The notes under the pieces: model-generated
Seen by the model: the letters and a program-made list of their open reading frames with translations, nothing else
Database searches by the model: none
Told to the model about the DNA's origin: nothing
Assembly (NCBI RefSeq): GCF_001436095.1
Contig: NZ_AYYK01000004.1
Coordinates: 124,001-188,000 of the forward strand
Length of the DNA stretch: 64,000 nt
Direction: 5' to 3'
Source of the DNA: Lapidilactobacillus dextrinicus DSM 20335
Lineage (GTDB): Bacteria; Bacillota; Bacilli; Lactobacillales; Lactobacillaceae
In this document: piece after piece, positions 9,817-18,631 of the stretch
How the letters are laid out: the number at the start of each line of letters is the position of its first letter
How positions within the stretch are numbered: position 1 is the stretch's first letter
Translations under genes and position numbers: made by a program

Positions 9817-9857
9817 AAAAGGAACTGATCTTATTTATTTAGGATCAGCTCCTTTTT
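9817..9857 (+). terminator. Terminator after rqcH
   Basis: AAAAGGAACTGATC / GATCAGCTCCTTTT stem with a T run. It lies between convergent rqcH and carB and may serve both directions. Confidence 0.85.
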
Positions 9858-9889
9858 TTGAGTTCAATATATTAAGCGCTCGATGACCA

Positions 9890-12800
9890 TTAGTCTTCTT
9901 TGTCGACTAATGGTTCAATTGCAAAAGCGCGTGACTCTAATACTGTCAAAATAGCTTCTACTTCGTCCATCGTGGTAATCAAAGGAACATGATGCATGAC
10001 GGCAACTTCACGTAAAATCGCACCTAAGACACTGACCGGTCCGCGCCATTCGGCCGTATTAATAACCATCTGAATTTTGCCAGTGCTAATTTCTGTGTCG
10101 ATATTAGGTTGACTGCCGCCAATTTCGTGAACTAGGTCAGTTACTAGACCAGCCTTTTGGAAAGCAGCGGCGGTTTTGGCCGTAGCAACAATTTGATAGC
10201 CCAATCGCTTGAAGCGTTGGGCCATCGCTAAGCCGACGGACATATCGTGAGAAGCAATTGAGAACAAGATTCGACCAAACCCAGGCAATGGCTGTCTGGA
10301 AGCTTCTAGAGCCTTATAGAGGGCTTTTTCAAAAGTTAAATCAGTACCAATGGCTTCGCCGGTTGTTTTCATTTGGTTTTCGGTTAATTTTTCCCGTTTA
10401 TTTAACTTGGTAAATGAGAAAACCGGCATTTTGACATGAACGCCCTGCGGAATTAATGTTTGTTCTGGGGTAAAGCCTAATTCTGATAGCTTGGTGCCCA
10501 TTAGTACACGCACGCCAATGGCAATAATCTTTTCAGGCACGGTTTTGTCTAAAAAGGCTAAATTGCGACTGCCTTTTAAGTCAATGGCCAAGATATAAAG
10601 TTGCTCTTGTCTGACTAGGAAGCGAATATTCATAAAACCGGTTGTTTTTAACGTTTGGCCCACCTTAATGAAGACCTGTTGCATTCTTTGCAGCATGGTA
10701 TCAGTTAAATTTTGTGCCGGTGTAATGGTCATGGCGTCTCCAGAGTGCAAACTAGAATGCTCTAAATGCTCCAGTACGCCGGTGATAAGCATTTGTTGAC
10801 CATCATAGATTCCATCAACTTCATATTTATCACCACTTAAGAATTCCCGAACCGTGAAGGGGAAATTATGGACATCATTTTGGAAATGCGCCGCATAACG
10901 TTGTAAATCTTGTTCATCATTTAAGACTTCTGTGGGTGAAAAAATATGCGCTGGATTAGGATGAATTAAAATCGGAAATGGTATTTGACTGGGTGTTGCT
11001 AAATATTGGGCAAAGTCTGTCGGTGCTTTTAATTCAGTTACGGTGGGCCCCATTAAATCCAATTGCTGTAATAATGCTTGTAGTTTGGCTGGTTGATGAA
11101 CTTGATTTAGCGCTTCAGCAGAAGCGCCAAGTACTGTAAAACCAGCTGCGGCTAAACCTTTAGTTAATTTGCTGGCAGATTTCCCACCTAACTGGGTGAT
11201 GATATAATGCGGCTGTTCGACTGCAGCAATGTTTAAAGCGGCTTCTAGATTAACTGGTGCATTATAAATGCGATCAGCGACTCCCACACTGGTTGAAAAA
11301 GCATCAGGATTGTTATTAAGCAGAATTGTTTCAAAGCCTAATTTGCGCATGGTTAGCAGGCCTTGAACGGTAACATAGTCAACCTCACTACCCTGCCCGA
11401 CTTTAGTAGGGCCAGACCCAATAATCATGACTTTTTCACCAGTGGTGGCGGGATCAACTTCATTCTCGGTACCATAAGTTGGGAAATAACGTTGGGAATG
11501 AACTAAAGGATTGCTAGCGATAGCGTTAACTTCTTGAAAGCCTTCTTCGATATGGGCTTCTTGTCGCAATGCTAATAATTGTGCCGGTGTTATTTGCCAC
11601 AACTCGCTAATCTTCCGATCAGAGAAACCATAGCGTTTAGCTGCAGCTAACACCGTTAGGTCGGCTTTCTTATCGACTAACTGGCGCTCCAGTTGAATGA
11701 TATGATTGATTTTTTCAATGAAAAAGGCGTCAATTTTTGATAAGTGGCTCAGATCTTCAACGGTATAACCTCGGCGCAATGCTTCAGCAAGATAGAAGAT
11801 TTCTTCATCGGTTGGATAAATCAAACCAGCTGTTAGTTCCTCATCACTTAATGCGGCGATTTTAGCTTGATAAAGGTGATCAATGCGCATATCTAAAGCG
11901 CGAATCCCTTTTAAAAGTGCGGCTTCAACGCTACGTTCTAACATCAATACTTCACCAGTTGACTTCATTTCGGCACCCAACTTGCGGTCAGCACCGGAGA
12001 TTCGATCGAACGGCCAACGCGGCAACTTCGCTGCTAAATAATCAAAAGCTGGTTCAACTAAAGCTGTGGCACCTGCTTCAAAAGGATGTTCAATCTCATC
12101 AAGCCGATAGCCAATCGCAAGCAGCGCAGCAACTTTGGCGATGGGATAACCTAAAGCTTTAGCAGCAAAAGCACTGGTTCTGCCAAGGCGTGGTGTGGCC
12201 TTTAAAACCCAAAATTGACCAGTTTTAGGATCAACGGCAAACTGAATATTACAACTGCCAACAACGTTTAATTGGCGGGTAATGGTAATCGCCGCATTGC
12301 GTAAAGTTTGCACTTCACTATCCGTTAAGGTTTGAATTGGGGCAAAAGCAATTGAGTCACCAGAATGAATCCCCACTGGATTTAGTTGTTCGCAATTAAA
12401 TAGCGCTACAACTTGATCGCTTTGGTCGCGCAGCACTTCAAACTCTAATTCTTTCATGCCAGCTAGACTATGGGTTACGGTTACGCGGTGGATTGGTGAG
12501 ATTGCCAGTGCACGCTCAAAAATTTCGACTAAATCATTTTGATTTTCGGCAATACCACCGCCAGTTCCGCCAATTGAATTAATTGGCCGAATCATTAGAG
12601 GCCAGCCTAAGGATGCTGACTGACTAATGACGTCATCATCAGGCGTCAACATTAAAGTGGGATTAGTTGGTAAATTAGCCTGCTTCAATAATTGGTGGAA
12701 TTCTTTATTGCTGGTTGCTTGCTGAAAGGTTCGTAAATTGGGACCGATGATTTTAATTTGCAGGCGTTTTAAGACCCCATTTTGTTGCAAGTTCGCCAAT

Positions 12801-13093
12801 AAGTTAACAGTCGTTTGCCCGCCAGCGTTGGCTAGAATTGCGTCTGGTAATTCTTTACGGACAATTTCGGAAAGAAACTTCTCAGTTAATGGCTCTAAAT
12901 AAATTCGTAAATTAGGATAACTATTAGTCATGCTAGTAGCAGGATTAGAATTAACTAAAACGACTTGATAACCGGCATCCGTCAAAGTTTTAACTGTTTG
13001 GGTACCAAGGTAATCAAACTCACTATCTTGGCCGACAACAAAGGGACCAGAGCCAATGACTAAAATTTTGTTAATATCGGTGCGTTTAACCAT
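9890..13093 (-). CDS. carB: Carbamoyl-phosphate synthase large subunit, active sites degenerate
   Basis: 1067 residues, full family length and colinear with CarB: two ATP-grasp halves (about 1-400 and 550-930) and a C-terminal allosteric MGS-like domain. Normal CarB makes carbamoyl phosphate from bicarbonate, ATP and ammonia. In the first half the IEVNPR-type motif reads LKATPR: K298 and T300 replace the metal ligands equivalent to E. coli Glu299 and Asn301. In the second half the RPSYVLGG loop is HPNPAHIF (H711 for Arg715), NIQF is NIRF (R824 for Gln829) and IEVNPR is LAIDLK (A836 for Glu841, D838 for Asn843). The start shares TAATG with carA. Catalysis is doubtful although the frame is intact. 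Confidence 0.88.
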   Translation of the reverse strand: MVKRTDINKILVIGSGPFVVGQDSEFDYLGTQTVKTLTDAGYQVVLVNSNPATSMTNSYPNLRIYLEPLTEKFLSEIVRKELPDAILANAGGQTTVNLLANLQQNGVLKRLQIKIIGPNLRTFQQATSNKEFHQLLKQANLPTNPTLMLTPDDDVISQSASLGWPLMIRPINSIGGTGGGIAENQNDLVEIFERALAISPIHRVTVTHSLAGMKELEFEVLRDQSDQVVALFNCEQLNPVGIHSGDSIAFAPIQTLTDSEVQTLRNAAITITRQLNVVGSCNIQFAVDPKTGQFWVLKATPRLGRTSAFAAKALGYPIAKVAALLAIGYRLDEIEHPFEAGATALVEPAFDYLAAKLPRWPFDRISGADRKLGAEMKSTGEVLMLERSVEAALLKGIRALDMRIDHLYQAKIAALSDEELTAGLIYPTDEEIFYLAEALRRGYTVEDLSHLSKIDAFFIEKINHIIQLERQLVDKKADLTVLAAAKRYGFSDRKISELWQITPAQLLALRQEAHIEEGFQEVNAIASNPLVHSQRYFPTYGTENEVDPATTGEKVMIIGSGPTKVGQGSEVDYVTVQGLLTMRKLGFETILLNNNPDAFSTSVGVADRIYNAPVNLEAALNIAAVEQPHYIITQLGGKSASKLTKGLAAAGFTVLGASAEALNQVHQPAKLQALLQQLDLMGPTVTELKAPTDFAQYLATPSQIPFPILIHPNPAHIFSPTEVLNDEQDLQRYAAHFQNDVHNFPFTVREFLSGDKYEVDGIYDGQQMLITGVLEHLEHSSLHSGDAMTITPAQNLTDTMLQRMQQVFIKVGQTLKTTGFMNIRFLVRQEQLYILAIDLKGSRNLAFLDKTVPEKIIAIGVRVLMGTKLSELGFTPEQTLIPQGVHVKMPVFSFTKLNKREKLTENQMKTTGEAIGTDLTFEKALYKALEASRQPLPGFGRILFSIASHDMSVGLAMAQRFKRLGYQIVATAKTAAAFQKAGLVTDLVHEIGGSQPNIDTEISTGKIQMVINTAEWRGPVSVLGAILREVAVMHHVPLITTMDEVEAILTVLESRAFAIEPLVDKED

Positions 13094-14175
13094 TAGAATT
13101 CCCTCTTTCTCCGGGCAATATTGGCTTCCATTAATTCAAGAAAGTCGTCAAAGAAATGCAAACCGTCTTTAGGACCAGGAGCGGCTTCGGGATCAAAATT
13201 GATCGCGTAAATTGGCAAGTAACGATGACGAAAACCTAGCACATCATTAGTATTAACCGCCACATAAGTTCCCAAAAGGTCACCTAATGGCTCCTCATCA
13301 CTTAAATAAAAGACACTGTTTTGTGACACGATATTAGTGTCTTGAGTAATTTTCTCTTGAACGGCTAAGTTAATGCGATGGCGGGCAAACGGTCGCGTTT
13401 TAACGGCCACTTTGTTTGCTAAAGCCACAACAGCAAATCCCAGACCAATCGCAAAAATTGGGTACCGGTTTTGAATTGCTTTAACAGTATCAATTGTCTT
13501 GGCTAAGGCTTCTGGCTTGCCCGGACCATTACTAATTAAAATGCCATCAGGTGCTAGCGTATTAATGACTGAACTAGGTGTGTCGTATGGCACCACTGTG
13601 ACATTACATTGTCGTTTAGAAAGTTCGCGCAGCAAGGTGTTTTTTAAGCCTAAATCAATCACAACCACATTTTTACCAATGTTAGGACTAGGATATGGTT
13701 GTTTCGTTGAGACTTGGTTGACTTGGTTGTTAGCCACGACTAACGCCTTGATCTGATCATGGGCGTGTTCATCATGAGTGTCCATAATACTCGCTTTCAT
13801 ATTGCCGAATTTGGCAATATGGCGGTATAGCCGGCGCGTATCGACATTCATTAGACCAGGAATCCGCTGTTCAATTAAAAATTCATTCAACGTCATTTGG
13901 GCATGCCAATTGGTTTTTAGATCATAATTTTCACCAATAACCACGGCTTTAATAGCAGAACCAATGGCTTCGTAATCATCGCGATTAATCCCAGTAGCGC
14001 CCTGTTGAGGATATGCAAAAGCTAGAATCTGGCCAGTAAAAGCATAATTTGTAATGGCTTCTTGATAACCAGTAGCTCCGGTATAAATCGTTAAGACGCC
14101 AGTTGTGTTAGTAGTTGCGCCAAAAGCATCGCCGGGAAAGACGGTGCCATCTTCTAAAATTAAATATCTTTTCAT
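13093..14175 (-). CDS. carA: Carbamoyl-phosphate synthase small subunit, glutaminase triad lost
   Basis: 360 residues, normal length, and clearly CarA from LILEDGTVFPGDAFGA, TGATGYQEAITN, PGLMNVDTRRL and STKQPYPSPN. CarA normally hydrolyses glutamine and passes ammonia to CarB. The GICLGHQ nucleophile motif reads AIGLGFA, so Gly244 replaces the catalytic Cys and Phe its neighbouring His; the HPE motif reads DPE, so Asp328 replaces the catalytic His. SQNHG is SQNSV. Glutaminase activity is therefore not expected. AGGGGAG precedes the ATG at 14175. It follows uraA with a hairpin between and overlaps carB by one base (TAATG). Confidence 0.88.
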   Translation of the reverse strand: MKRYLILEDGTVFPGDAFGATTNTTGVLTIYTGATGYQEAITNYAFTGQILAFAYPQQGATGINRDDYEAIGSAIKAVVIGENYDLKTNWHAQMTLNEFLIEQRIPGLMNVDTRRLYRHIAKFGNMKASIMDTHDEHAHDQIKALVVANNQVNQVSTKQPYPSPNIGKNVVVIDLGLKNTLLRELSKRQCNVTVVPYDTPSSVINTLAPDGILISNGPGKPEALAKTIDTVKAIQNRYPIFAIGLGFAVVALANKVAVKTRPFARHRINLAVQEKITQDTNIVSQNSVFYLSDEEPLGDLLGTYVAVNTNDVLGFRHRYLPIYAINFDPEAAPGPKDGLHFFDDFLELMEANIARRKREF

Positions 14176-14217
14176 CTTGTTAAACTCCCCTATATGAGCA
14201 GTTATGATTGAAAATAG

Positions 14218-14252
14218 TAGCGTGTCCTTAACGACTTAAAATAGTGCTGGAC
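14218..14252 (-). other. Second stem-loop in the carA leader
   Basis: Read on the reverse strand, GTGTCC and GGACAC (14220-14255 region) can pair around a loop of about 21 bases, just after the uraA-carA terminator hairpin and before the carA ribosome binding site. No PyrR-type loop is recognisable here. Function unknown. Confidence 0.35.
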
Positions 14253-14259
14253 ACAGAAA

Positions 14260-14288
14260 AACGGACAATCTTTAAAGATTGTCGCGTT
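14260..14288 (-). terminator. Terminator hairpin between uraA and carA
   Basis: Perfect stem GACAATCTTT / AAAGATTGTC followed on the reverse strand by CCGTTTTT. It would end or attenuate transcripts from uraA before carAB. Confidence 0.75.
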
Positions 14289-14385
14289 TTACACTAACTT
14301 TATTATAACTTATTTGTCTCTCTTCGTCGCTTGTTAGACTAACCCTATTGAATTATTAAGGTTTAATTAGCATGTTGCCACTGAG

Positions 14386-15666
14386 CTATTTCTCACTTGC
14401 GGCTTCTTGTGGCAAGATAAGATTTAACAAAATACCAATGACTGTTGCTAAAGCGACACCAGTAATTTGATAACTGCCAAGTTGTAAAGTAACGTTCCCC
14501 ACGCCAATGATCAGGATGCTAGAAGCAATCATTAAGTTGCGGCGTTTGTTGAAGTCGATATGTTCTTCAATCAGAATTCTTAAACCGCTGGCAGCGATGA
14601 CACCAAATAATAAGAAGCTAATGCCACCAAGTACGGCACCAGGAATACTTTGAATCAAAGCACTTAGTTTACCAACAAAACTAAATAAGATCGCAAATGT
14701 TGCGGCACCAATAATAACCCAGACACTATAAATTCGATTAATGGCCATGACGCCGATGTTTTCGCCATAGCTGGTAATGGCCGGACCACCAACTAAACCG
14801 GCAAAAATTGAAGCTGTCCCATCGCCAGTTAAAGTTTTGCTCAAGCCAGGATCTTTGAAGAAGTTACGCCCAGTTAAACCGTTCAAGACCATTAAGTGTC
14901 CCATATGTTCGGTCATGGTGACAAAGGCGATTGGAGCCATCATTGCAATTGAACCCCAGTAGAATTTCGGTTTGTAATTAACAAATGGCAATTCAAAGTT
15001 CGGTACTTTAAACCAGTGGGCTTGTTCAACTGGCGTTAAGTCAACTAAGCCGAAAGCCAGAGCTAAAATATAACCCACAATGATTCCTAGCAGAATGGCA
15101 ATTTCGCCCCAGAACCCTTTTAAATACATATTAAAAATAATGGTGATAAACAAAGTTAATAAGGCTACTAATAAGATTTTGCCATTATAATGACCACTTG
15201 CATCTAAGGTGGCATTATTAGCAGCTGACGTTGCTAAGGATAAGCCGATTGCCATCACAATTGGACCTACCACAATTGGCGGTAAGGCTTTATCAATCCA
15301 ATCAGAACCGATCTTGGCAATAATCGTTGCAACTAAGACATAAACTAAACCAACGGCGATAATACCTTGGGAGATGCCAGGATAGCCAACGGTCTTCATT
15401 AAAGCTTGCATGGGAATAATAAAAGCAAAACTAGAACCCATGTAAGCAGGAATTTTACGTTTCGTAATTAAGATGTGTAATAGCGTCCCTACGCCAGAAC
15501 TAAATAAGGCAATGCCAGGATCTAAACCAACTAAGATGGGTACTAAGACGGTTGAGCCAAACATCGCGAATAAATGTTGGATAGACAATGCAATCCAATG
15601 GCTAAATTTGGGTTTGTCTTCAATATCTAAGACAATTTCCTCGTGGTGTTGATTTTGTGCGGACAT
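14386..15666 (-). CDS. uraA: Uracil permease (NCS2 / UraA-PyrP family)
   Basis: 426 residues with about 14 hydrophobic segments. Proton-coupled uracil uptake at the cytoplasmic membrane. Family motifs: SIQHLFAMFGSTVLVPIL at the N-terminus, AYMGSSFAFI, the signature TMTEHMGHLMVL with its conserved Glu and His, GDGTASIFAGLVGGPAITSYGENIGV, and GAVLGGISFLLFG. It lies 27 bases after pyrR in the PyrR-controlled operon, which fits uracil salvage. AGGGGGAAG precedes the ATG. Confidence 0.93.
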   Translation of the reverse strand: MSAQNQHHEEIVLDIEDKPKFSHWIALSIQHLFAMFGSTVLVPILVGLDPGIALFSSGVGTLLHILITKRKIPAYMGSSFAFIIPMQALMKTVGYPGISQGIIAVGLVYVLVATIIAKIGSDWIDKALPPIVVGPIVMAIGLSLATSAANNATLDASGHYNGKILLVALLTLFITIIFNMYLKGFWGEIAILLGIIVGYILALAFGLVDLTPVEQAHWFKVPNFELPFVNYKPKFYWGSIAMMAPIAFVTMTEHMGHLMVLNGLTGRNFFKDPGLSKTLTGDGTASIFAGLVGGPAITSYGENIGVMAINRIYSVWVIIGAATFAILFSFVGKLSALIQSIPGAVLGGISFLLFGVIAASGLRILIEEHIDFNKRRNLMIASSILIIGVGNVTLQLGSYQITGVALATVIGILLNLILPQEAASEK

Positions 15667-15693
15667 GGTACTTCCCCCTATAATTTAATTTGC

Positions 15694-16206
15694 TTAATTT
15701 AAAATAACTTGGTCAACTTGATCGACTTCAGTCATTTGCACATTGATAGTTTCGTCATGAGCCGTTGGAATATTTTTACCGACAAAATCTGGGCGGATAG
15801 GTAGTTCACGGTGACCGCGATCGATTAAGACAGCTAACGAAATCTTCTGTGGACGCCCACTATCCATAATCGCATCTAAAGCTGCGCGAATAGTCCGACC
15901 GGTATAAAGAACGTCATCCACTAAAACAATATTTTTCCCATTGATTTTATCATCAAGCTGGGTCGTCTTAGTGCGACTTGCTGGGCGATCATCCCGATAA
16001 TCAGTCACGTCAAGAAAAACAACGGGAATTTTAGTTCCTTCTAGTTGCTCAATCCGCTGCCCAATTCTGGTAGCTAAATACGCACCCCGCGTACGAATCC
16101 CCACAATGATCAGATTAGTTAAACCACGGTTTTGTTCGATGATTTCGTAAGTGATTCGGGTTAGTGCCCGTTGAATCCCGGTTTGATCCATAATAACCTT
16201 TGCCAT
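15694..16206 (-). CDS. pyrR: PyrR: pyrimidine operon attenuation protein / uracil phosphoribosyltransferase
   Basis: 170 residues. PyrR binds UMP and the pyr mRNA leader and favours the terminator, and has weak UPRTase activity. The PRPP-binding motif [20 protein letters not shown] is intact, and [10 protein letters not shown] and [13 protein letters not shown] match the family. The ATG at 16206 is chosen: the AAAGGAGG at 16223-16216 is 9 bases upstream, while the GTG at 16212 would be 3 bases away. First gene of pyrR-uraA-carA-carB; its own leader holds the binding loop and terminator. Confidence 0.94.
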   Translation of the reverse strand: MAKVIMDQTGIQRALTRITYEIIEQNRGLTNLIIVGIRTRGAYLATRIGQRIEQLEGTKIPVVFLDVTDYRDDRPASRTKTTQLDDKINGKNIVLVDDVLYTGRTIRAALDAIMDSGRPQKISLAVLIDRGHRELPIRPDFVGKNIPTAHDETINVQMTEVDQVDQVILN

Positions 16207-16237
16207 TATCACTGCCTCCTTTTAGTGATGACCAACT

Positions 16238-16272
16238 AAAAAAGCCCCATGACCAATAATTAGTCATGAGGC
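16238..16272 (-). terminator. PyrR-controlled attenuator terminator
   Basis: Reverse strand: GCCTCATGAC / GTCATGGGGC hairpin followed by TTTTTT, upstream of pyrR. Confidence 0.88.
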
Positions 16273-16313
16273 GTGTGTAAAAGTTTAGAATTAGACTGGT
16301 TGTATTAAAGTCG

Positions 16314-16342
16314 AATTCCTTCTCAGCCTCACGGGACTAAAT
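16314..16342 (-). promoter_or_regulatory. PyrR RNA-binding loop (anti-antiterminator)
   Basis: The reverse strand reads TTTAGTCCCGTGAGGCTGAG then AAGGAATT, matching the known PyrR consensus (ARUCC-n-GAGGYU followed by a purine-rich arm). It lies just upstream of the terminator hairpin, as in other pyr attenuators. Confidence 0.85.
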
Positions 16343-16361
16343 TAAAGGATCAATTGGATTA

Positions 16362-16390
16362 ATTGTAAAGGTCTCCTTTTTTAAAGTCAA
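16362..16390 (-). promoter_or_regulatory. Promoter of the pyrR operon
   Basis: Reverse strand TTGACT (-35, 16390-16385) and TACAAT (-10, 16367-16362) with a 17-base spacer, upstream of the PyrR leader. Confidence 0.75.
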
Positions 16391-16560
16391 GTAAATTAAA
16401 GACAATAAATCATTTTGATAACAATAGGCTTATCATTATTGCTGATATTACTTGTTAAAGCTTGCTGTGCCAGTTGCTGCTTGGCCTTTTGACATCAATT
16501 TGTGATTATTATAAGATTACCACCATTAGGTATTAAGATTTGGGCAAAGGGAGTTTTTAA

Positions 16561-17634
16561 ATGAAACGATGGTTGAAATGGTTGCTGGGATTTTTAGGTC
16601 TCTTTTTACTGGTAGTTGGTGGTTATTTGATTTATGTGTTAACGGCTTATTATCGGCTACCTGCTAAAATGAGTTTACAACCAGTGGCCAATCAAACGAC
16701 AAAAGTTAAAACTAATCAGACTTATACTGTACAAACTTATAATATCGGCTATGGTGCTTATACGCCTAAAGACAGTTTCTTTATGGATGGTGGTACTGAA
16801 TCTAAAGCGCGCAGTGTTGCAGCAGTTAAAGGTAATCTTGAAGGTGTCATTAAAACCACCCAGGCTAATCAACCAGATTTTGCCTTTTTTCAAGAAGTAG
16901 ATCGATGGGGGCAACGGTCGCGTAATGTTGATGAAGTTGCAATGCTTACGACTGCCCTTGCTAAAACACATGCGCGTGTTTACGGGCAAAATTACGATAC
17001 CCCCTACTTATTCTATCCTGTGACTGATCCTATTGGTGCGGCTAAATCGGGACTTGTGACTTTGAGCCGCCAAAAAGTCATCAGTGCTCAACGCTATACC
17101 TTACCGATTGCTACTGACCTTACCAAACTAACTGATCTTGATCGTGCTTTTACGGCTACGAAGGTCGCAGTGGCCAATGGTCGGACTTTGCAATTAATCA
17201 ATGTTCATCTGTCAGCCTTCACGAAAGATCAAAGTATTCAAAAGGCGCAATTTAAAAAATTATTTAACTATGCTCAGACTGCTTATCAAAATGGCGATTA
17301 TGTCATTATTGGTGGTGATTATAATCATCGCCTGATTAATGACAGTGCGACAGTTTTTAAAACATCACAGCCCAACCTAACTTGGACACACTTGTTTCCT
17401 TTTACAGACTTACCCAAAGGCTTCAAGGTGCCAACGCAAGGTTTAACTCAAGCGGCTATTCCTTCGGTGCGTGGCATGGACCAACCTTATACTAAGGGAA
17501 AAACTTTTGTGACGTTGGTCGATGGTTTTATTCTTTCGCCGAATGTTCAAGCAAAATCACTCCACATTACTGATACGCAGTTTCAATATTCAGATCACAA
17601 TCCCGCTGTTTTAAAATTTAAACTACAAAAATAA
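16561..17634 (+). CDS. Membrane-anchored endonuclease/exonuclease/phosphatase family protein
   Basis: 357 residues. An N-terminal signal anchor (residues 5-30, LKWLLGFLGLFLLVVGGYLI) is followed by an EEP fold: QTYNIGYGAY (Asn), FFQEVDRWGQRS (catalytic-type Glu), INVHLSAF, GGDYNHRL (Asp/Asn), LVDGFILS and YSDHNPAVLKF (Asp-His). The metal-site residues are all present, so it is probably active outside the membrane on a phosphodiester; the substrate (nucleic acid, lipid or sphingomyelin-like) cannot be decided. An AAAGGGAG site precedes the ATG. A single-gene unit with its own terminator. Confidence 0.82.
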   Translation: MKRWLKWLLGFLGLFLLVVGGYLIYVLTAYYRLPAKMSLQPVANQTTKVKTNQTYTVQTYNIGYGAYTPKDSFFMDGGTESKARSVAAVKGNLEGVIKTTQANQPDFAFFQEVDRWGQRSRNVDEVAMLTTALAKTHARVYGQNYDTPYLFYPVTDPIGAAKSGLVTLSRQKVISAQRYTLPIATDLTKLTDLDRAFTATKVAVANGRTLQLINVHLSAFTKDQSIQKAQFKKLFNYAQTAYQNGDYVIIGGDYNHRLINDSATVFKTSQPNLTWTHLFPFTDLPKGFKVPTQGLTQAAIPSVRGMDQPYTKGKTFVTLVDGFILSPNVQAKSLHITDTQFQYSDHNPAVLKFKLQK

Positions 17635-17641
17635 GTAATAG

Positions 17642-17690
17642 AAAAACCTTGATCATGATCCGTAACTGGATTTGATCAAGGCTTTTTGCT
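17642..17690. terminator. Terminator between convergent genes
   Basis: CCTTGATCATGATCC / GGATTTGATCAAGG stem with flanking A and T runs. Confidence 0.8.
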
Positions 17691-17698
17691 GGCCTAGT

Positions 17699-18631
17699 TT
17701 AATAGCCACTGTTGTTAACAAGCTTAATTGTCTCGCCTGCACGTAATTTAGCTAATGTTTCTGTAAAAATTGGTGGTAATGGTGCTTGGAATTCTAGCCA
17801 TTCCCCAGTTGTGGGATGGGTAAAACCGAGTTTAGCCGCGTGGAGAAACTGACCGTTACCCGACAATGTTTTTTTCGGACCATATAGGGGATCACCAGCC
17901 ACTGGATGCTTAATGTATTGTAAATGCACGCGAATTTGATGGGTCCGCCCAGTCTCTAAACGACAACGAATTAACGTATAATCGCTCAATCGCTCAATCA
18001 CTTTGAAATGAGTGACGGCATGACGACCACCAGCGACAACAGCTTGGCGCTTGCGATGCTTGGGGTCACGGGCTAATGGCGCGTTAATTGTGCCCGACTC
18101 CTCACCAATGACACCGTGAACTAAGGCCACATATTCGCGCAGATTGGTTTTGTTTTTCAACTGTTCTGTCAAGGATTTGTGGGCAATGTCAGTCTTAGCA
18201 ACCATTAATAATCCGGAAGTATCGCGGTCAATTCGGTGAACAATACCTGGGCGAATTTTACCGTTAATTGACGAAAGTTGTCCGTGTGCTAATAAACCAT
18301 TCACTAAAGTACCGTGTAAATGACCAGGAGCTGGATGAACGACCATTCCTTGTGGCTTGTTGATAACAATGACCTGGTCGTCTTCATAGATGATATCTAA
18401 CGCCATTGGTTCTGGCTGGGCATCAATCGGTTCTGGTTCAGGCAGGATTAGTTTGATTTCATCGGCTGGTTGAACTTGATACTTAGCTTTGACCAATTGA
18501 CCGTTAACTTGCAATTGTTGATTTTTAATGGCGGTTTGAACTTGTGAGCGACTAACATCAGTAAATAAATCAGCTGCTACCTTGTCAATCCGCCCAGTTT
18601 CTTGAATAATTTTGGCCGTATATTCAGGCAT
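17699..18631 (-). CDS. rluD: RluD-family 23S rRNA pseudouridine synthase
   Basis: 310 residues. Isomerises uridines in 23S rRNA (RluD sites in helix 69 are known for the family). An S4-like RNA-binding domain comes first (DVSRSQVQTAIKNQQLQVNG), then the catalytic domain with VHRIDRDTSGLLMVAKT holding the catalytic Asp, and GRTHQIRVHL. The ATG at 18631 is chosen because GAGGAGG lies directly upstream inside lspA; the stop of lspA overlaps it by 8 bases, so lspA and rluD are coupled. Confidence 0.9.
   Translation of the reverse strand: MPEYTAKIIQETGRIDKVAADLFTDVSRSQVQTAIKNQQLQVNGQLVKAKYQVQPADEIKLILPEPEPIDAQPEPMALDIIYEDDQVIVINKPQGMVVHPAPGHLHGTLVNGLLAHGQLSSINGKIRPGIVHRIDRDTSGLLMVAKTDIAHKSLTEQLKNKTNLREYVALVHGVIGEESGTINAPLARDPKHRKRQAVVAGGRHAVTHFKVIERLSDYTLIRCRLETGRTHQIRVHLQYIKHPVAGDPLYGPKKTLSGNGQFLHAAKLGFTHPTTGEWLEFQAPLPPIFTETLAKLRAGETIKLVNNSGY

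Noticed and set aside
11917-12162. Forward ORF inside carB
   Set aside because: Antisense shadow of a strongly coding region, with no start signals.
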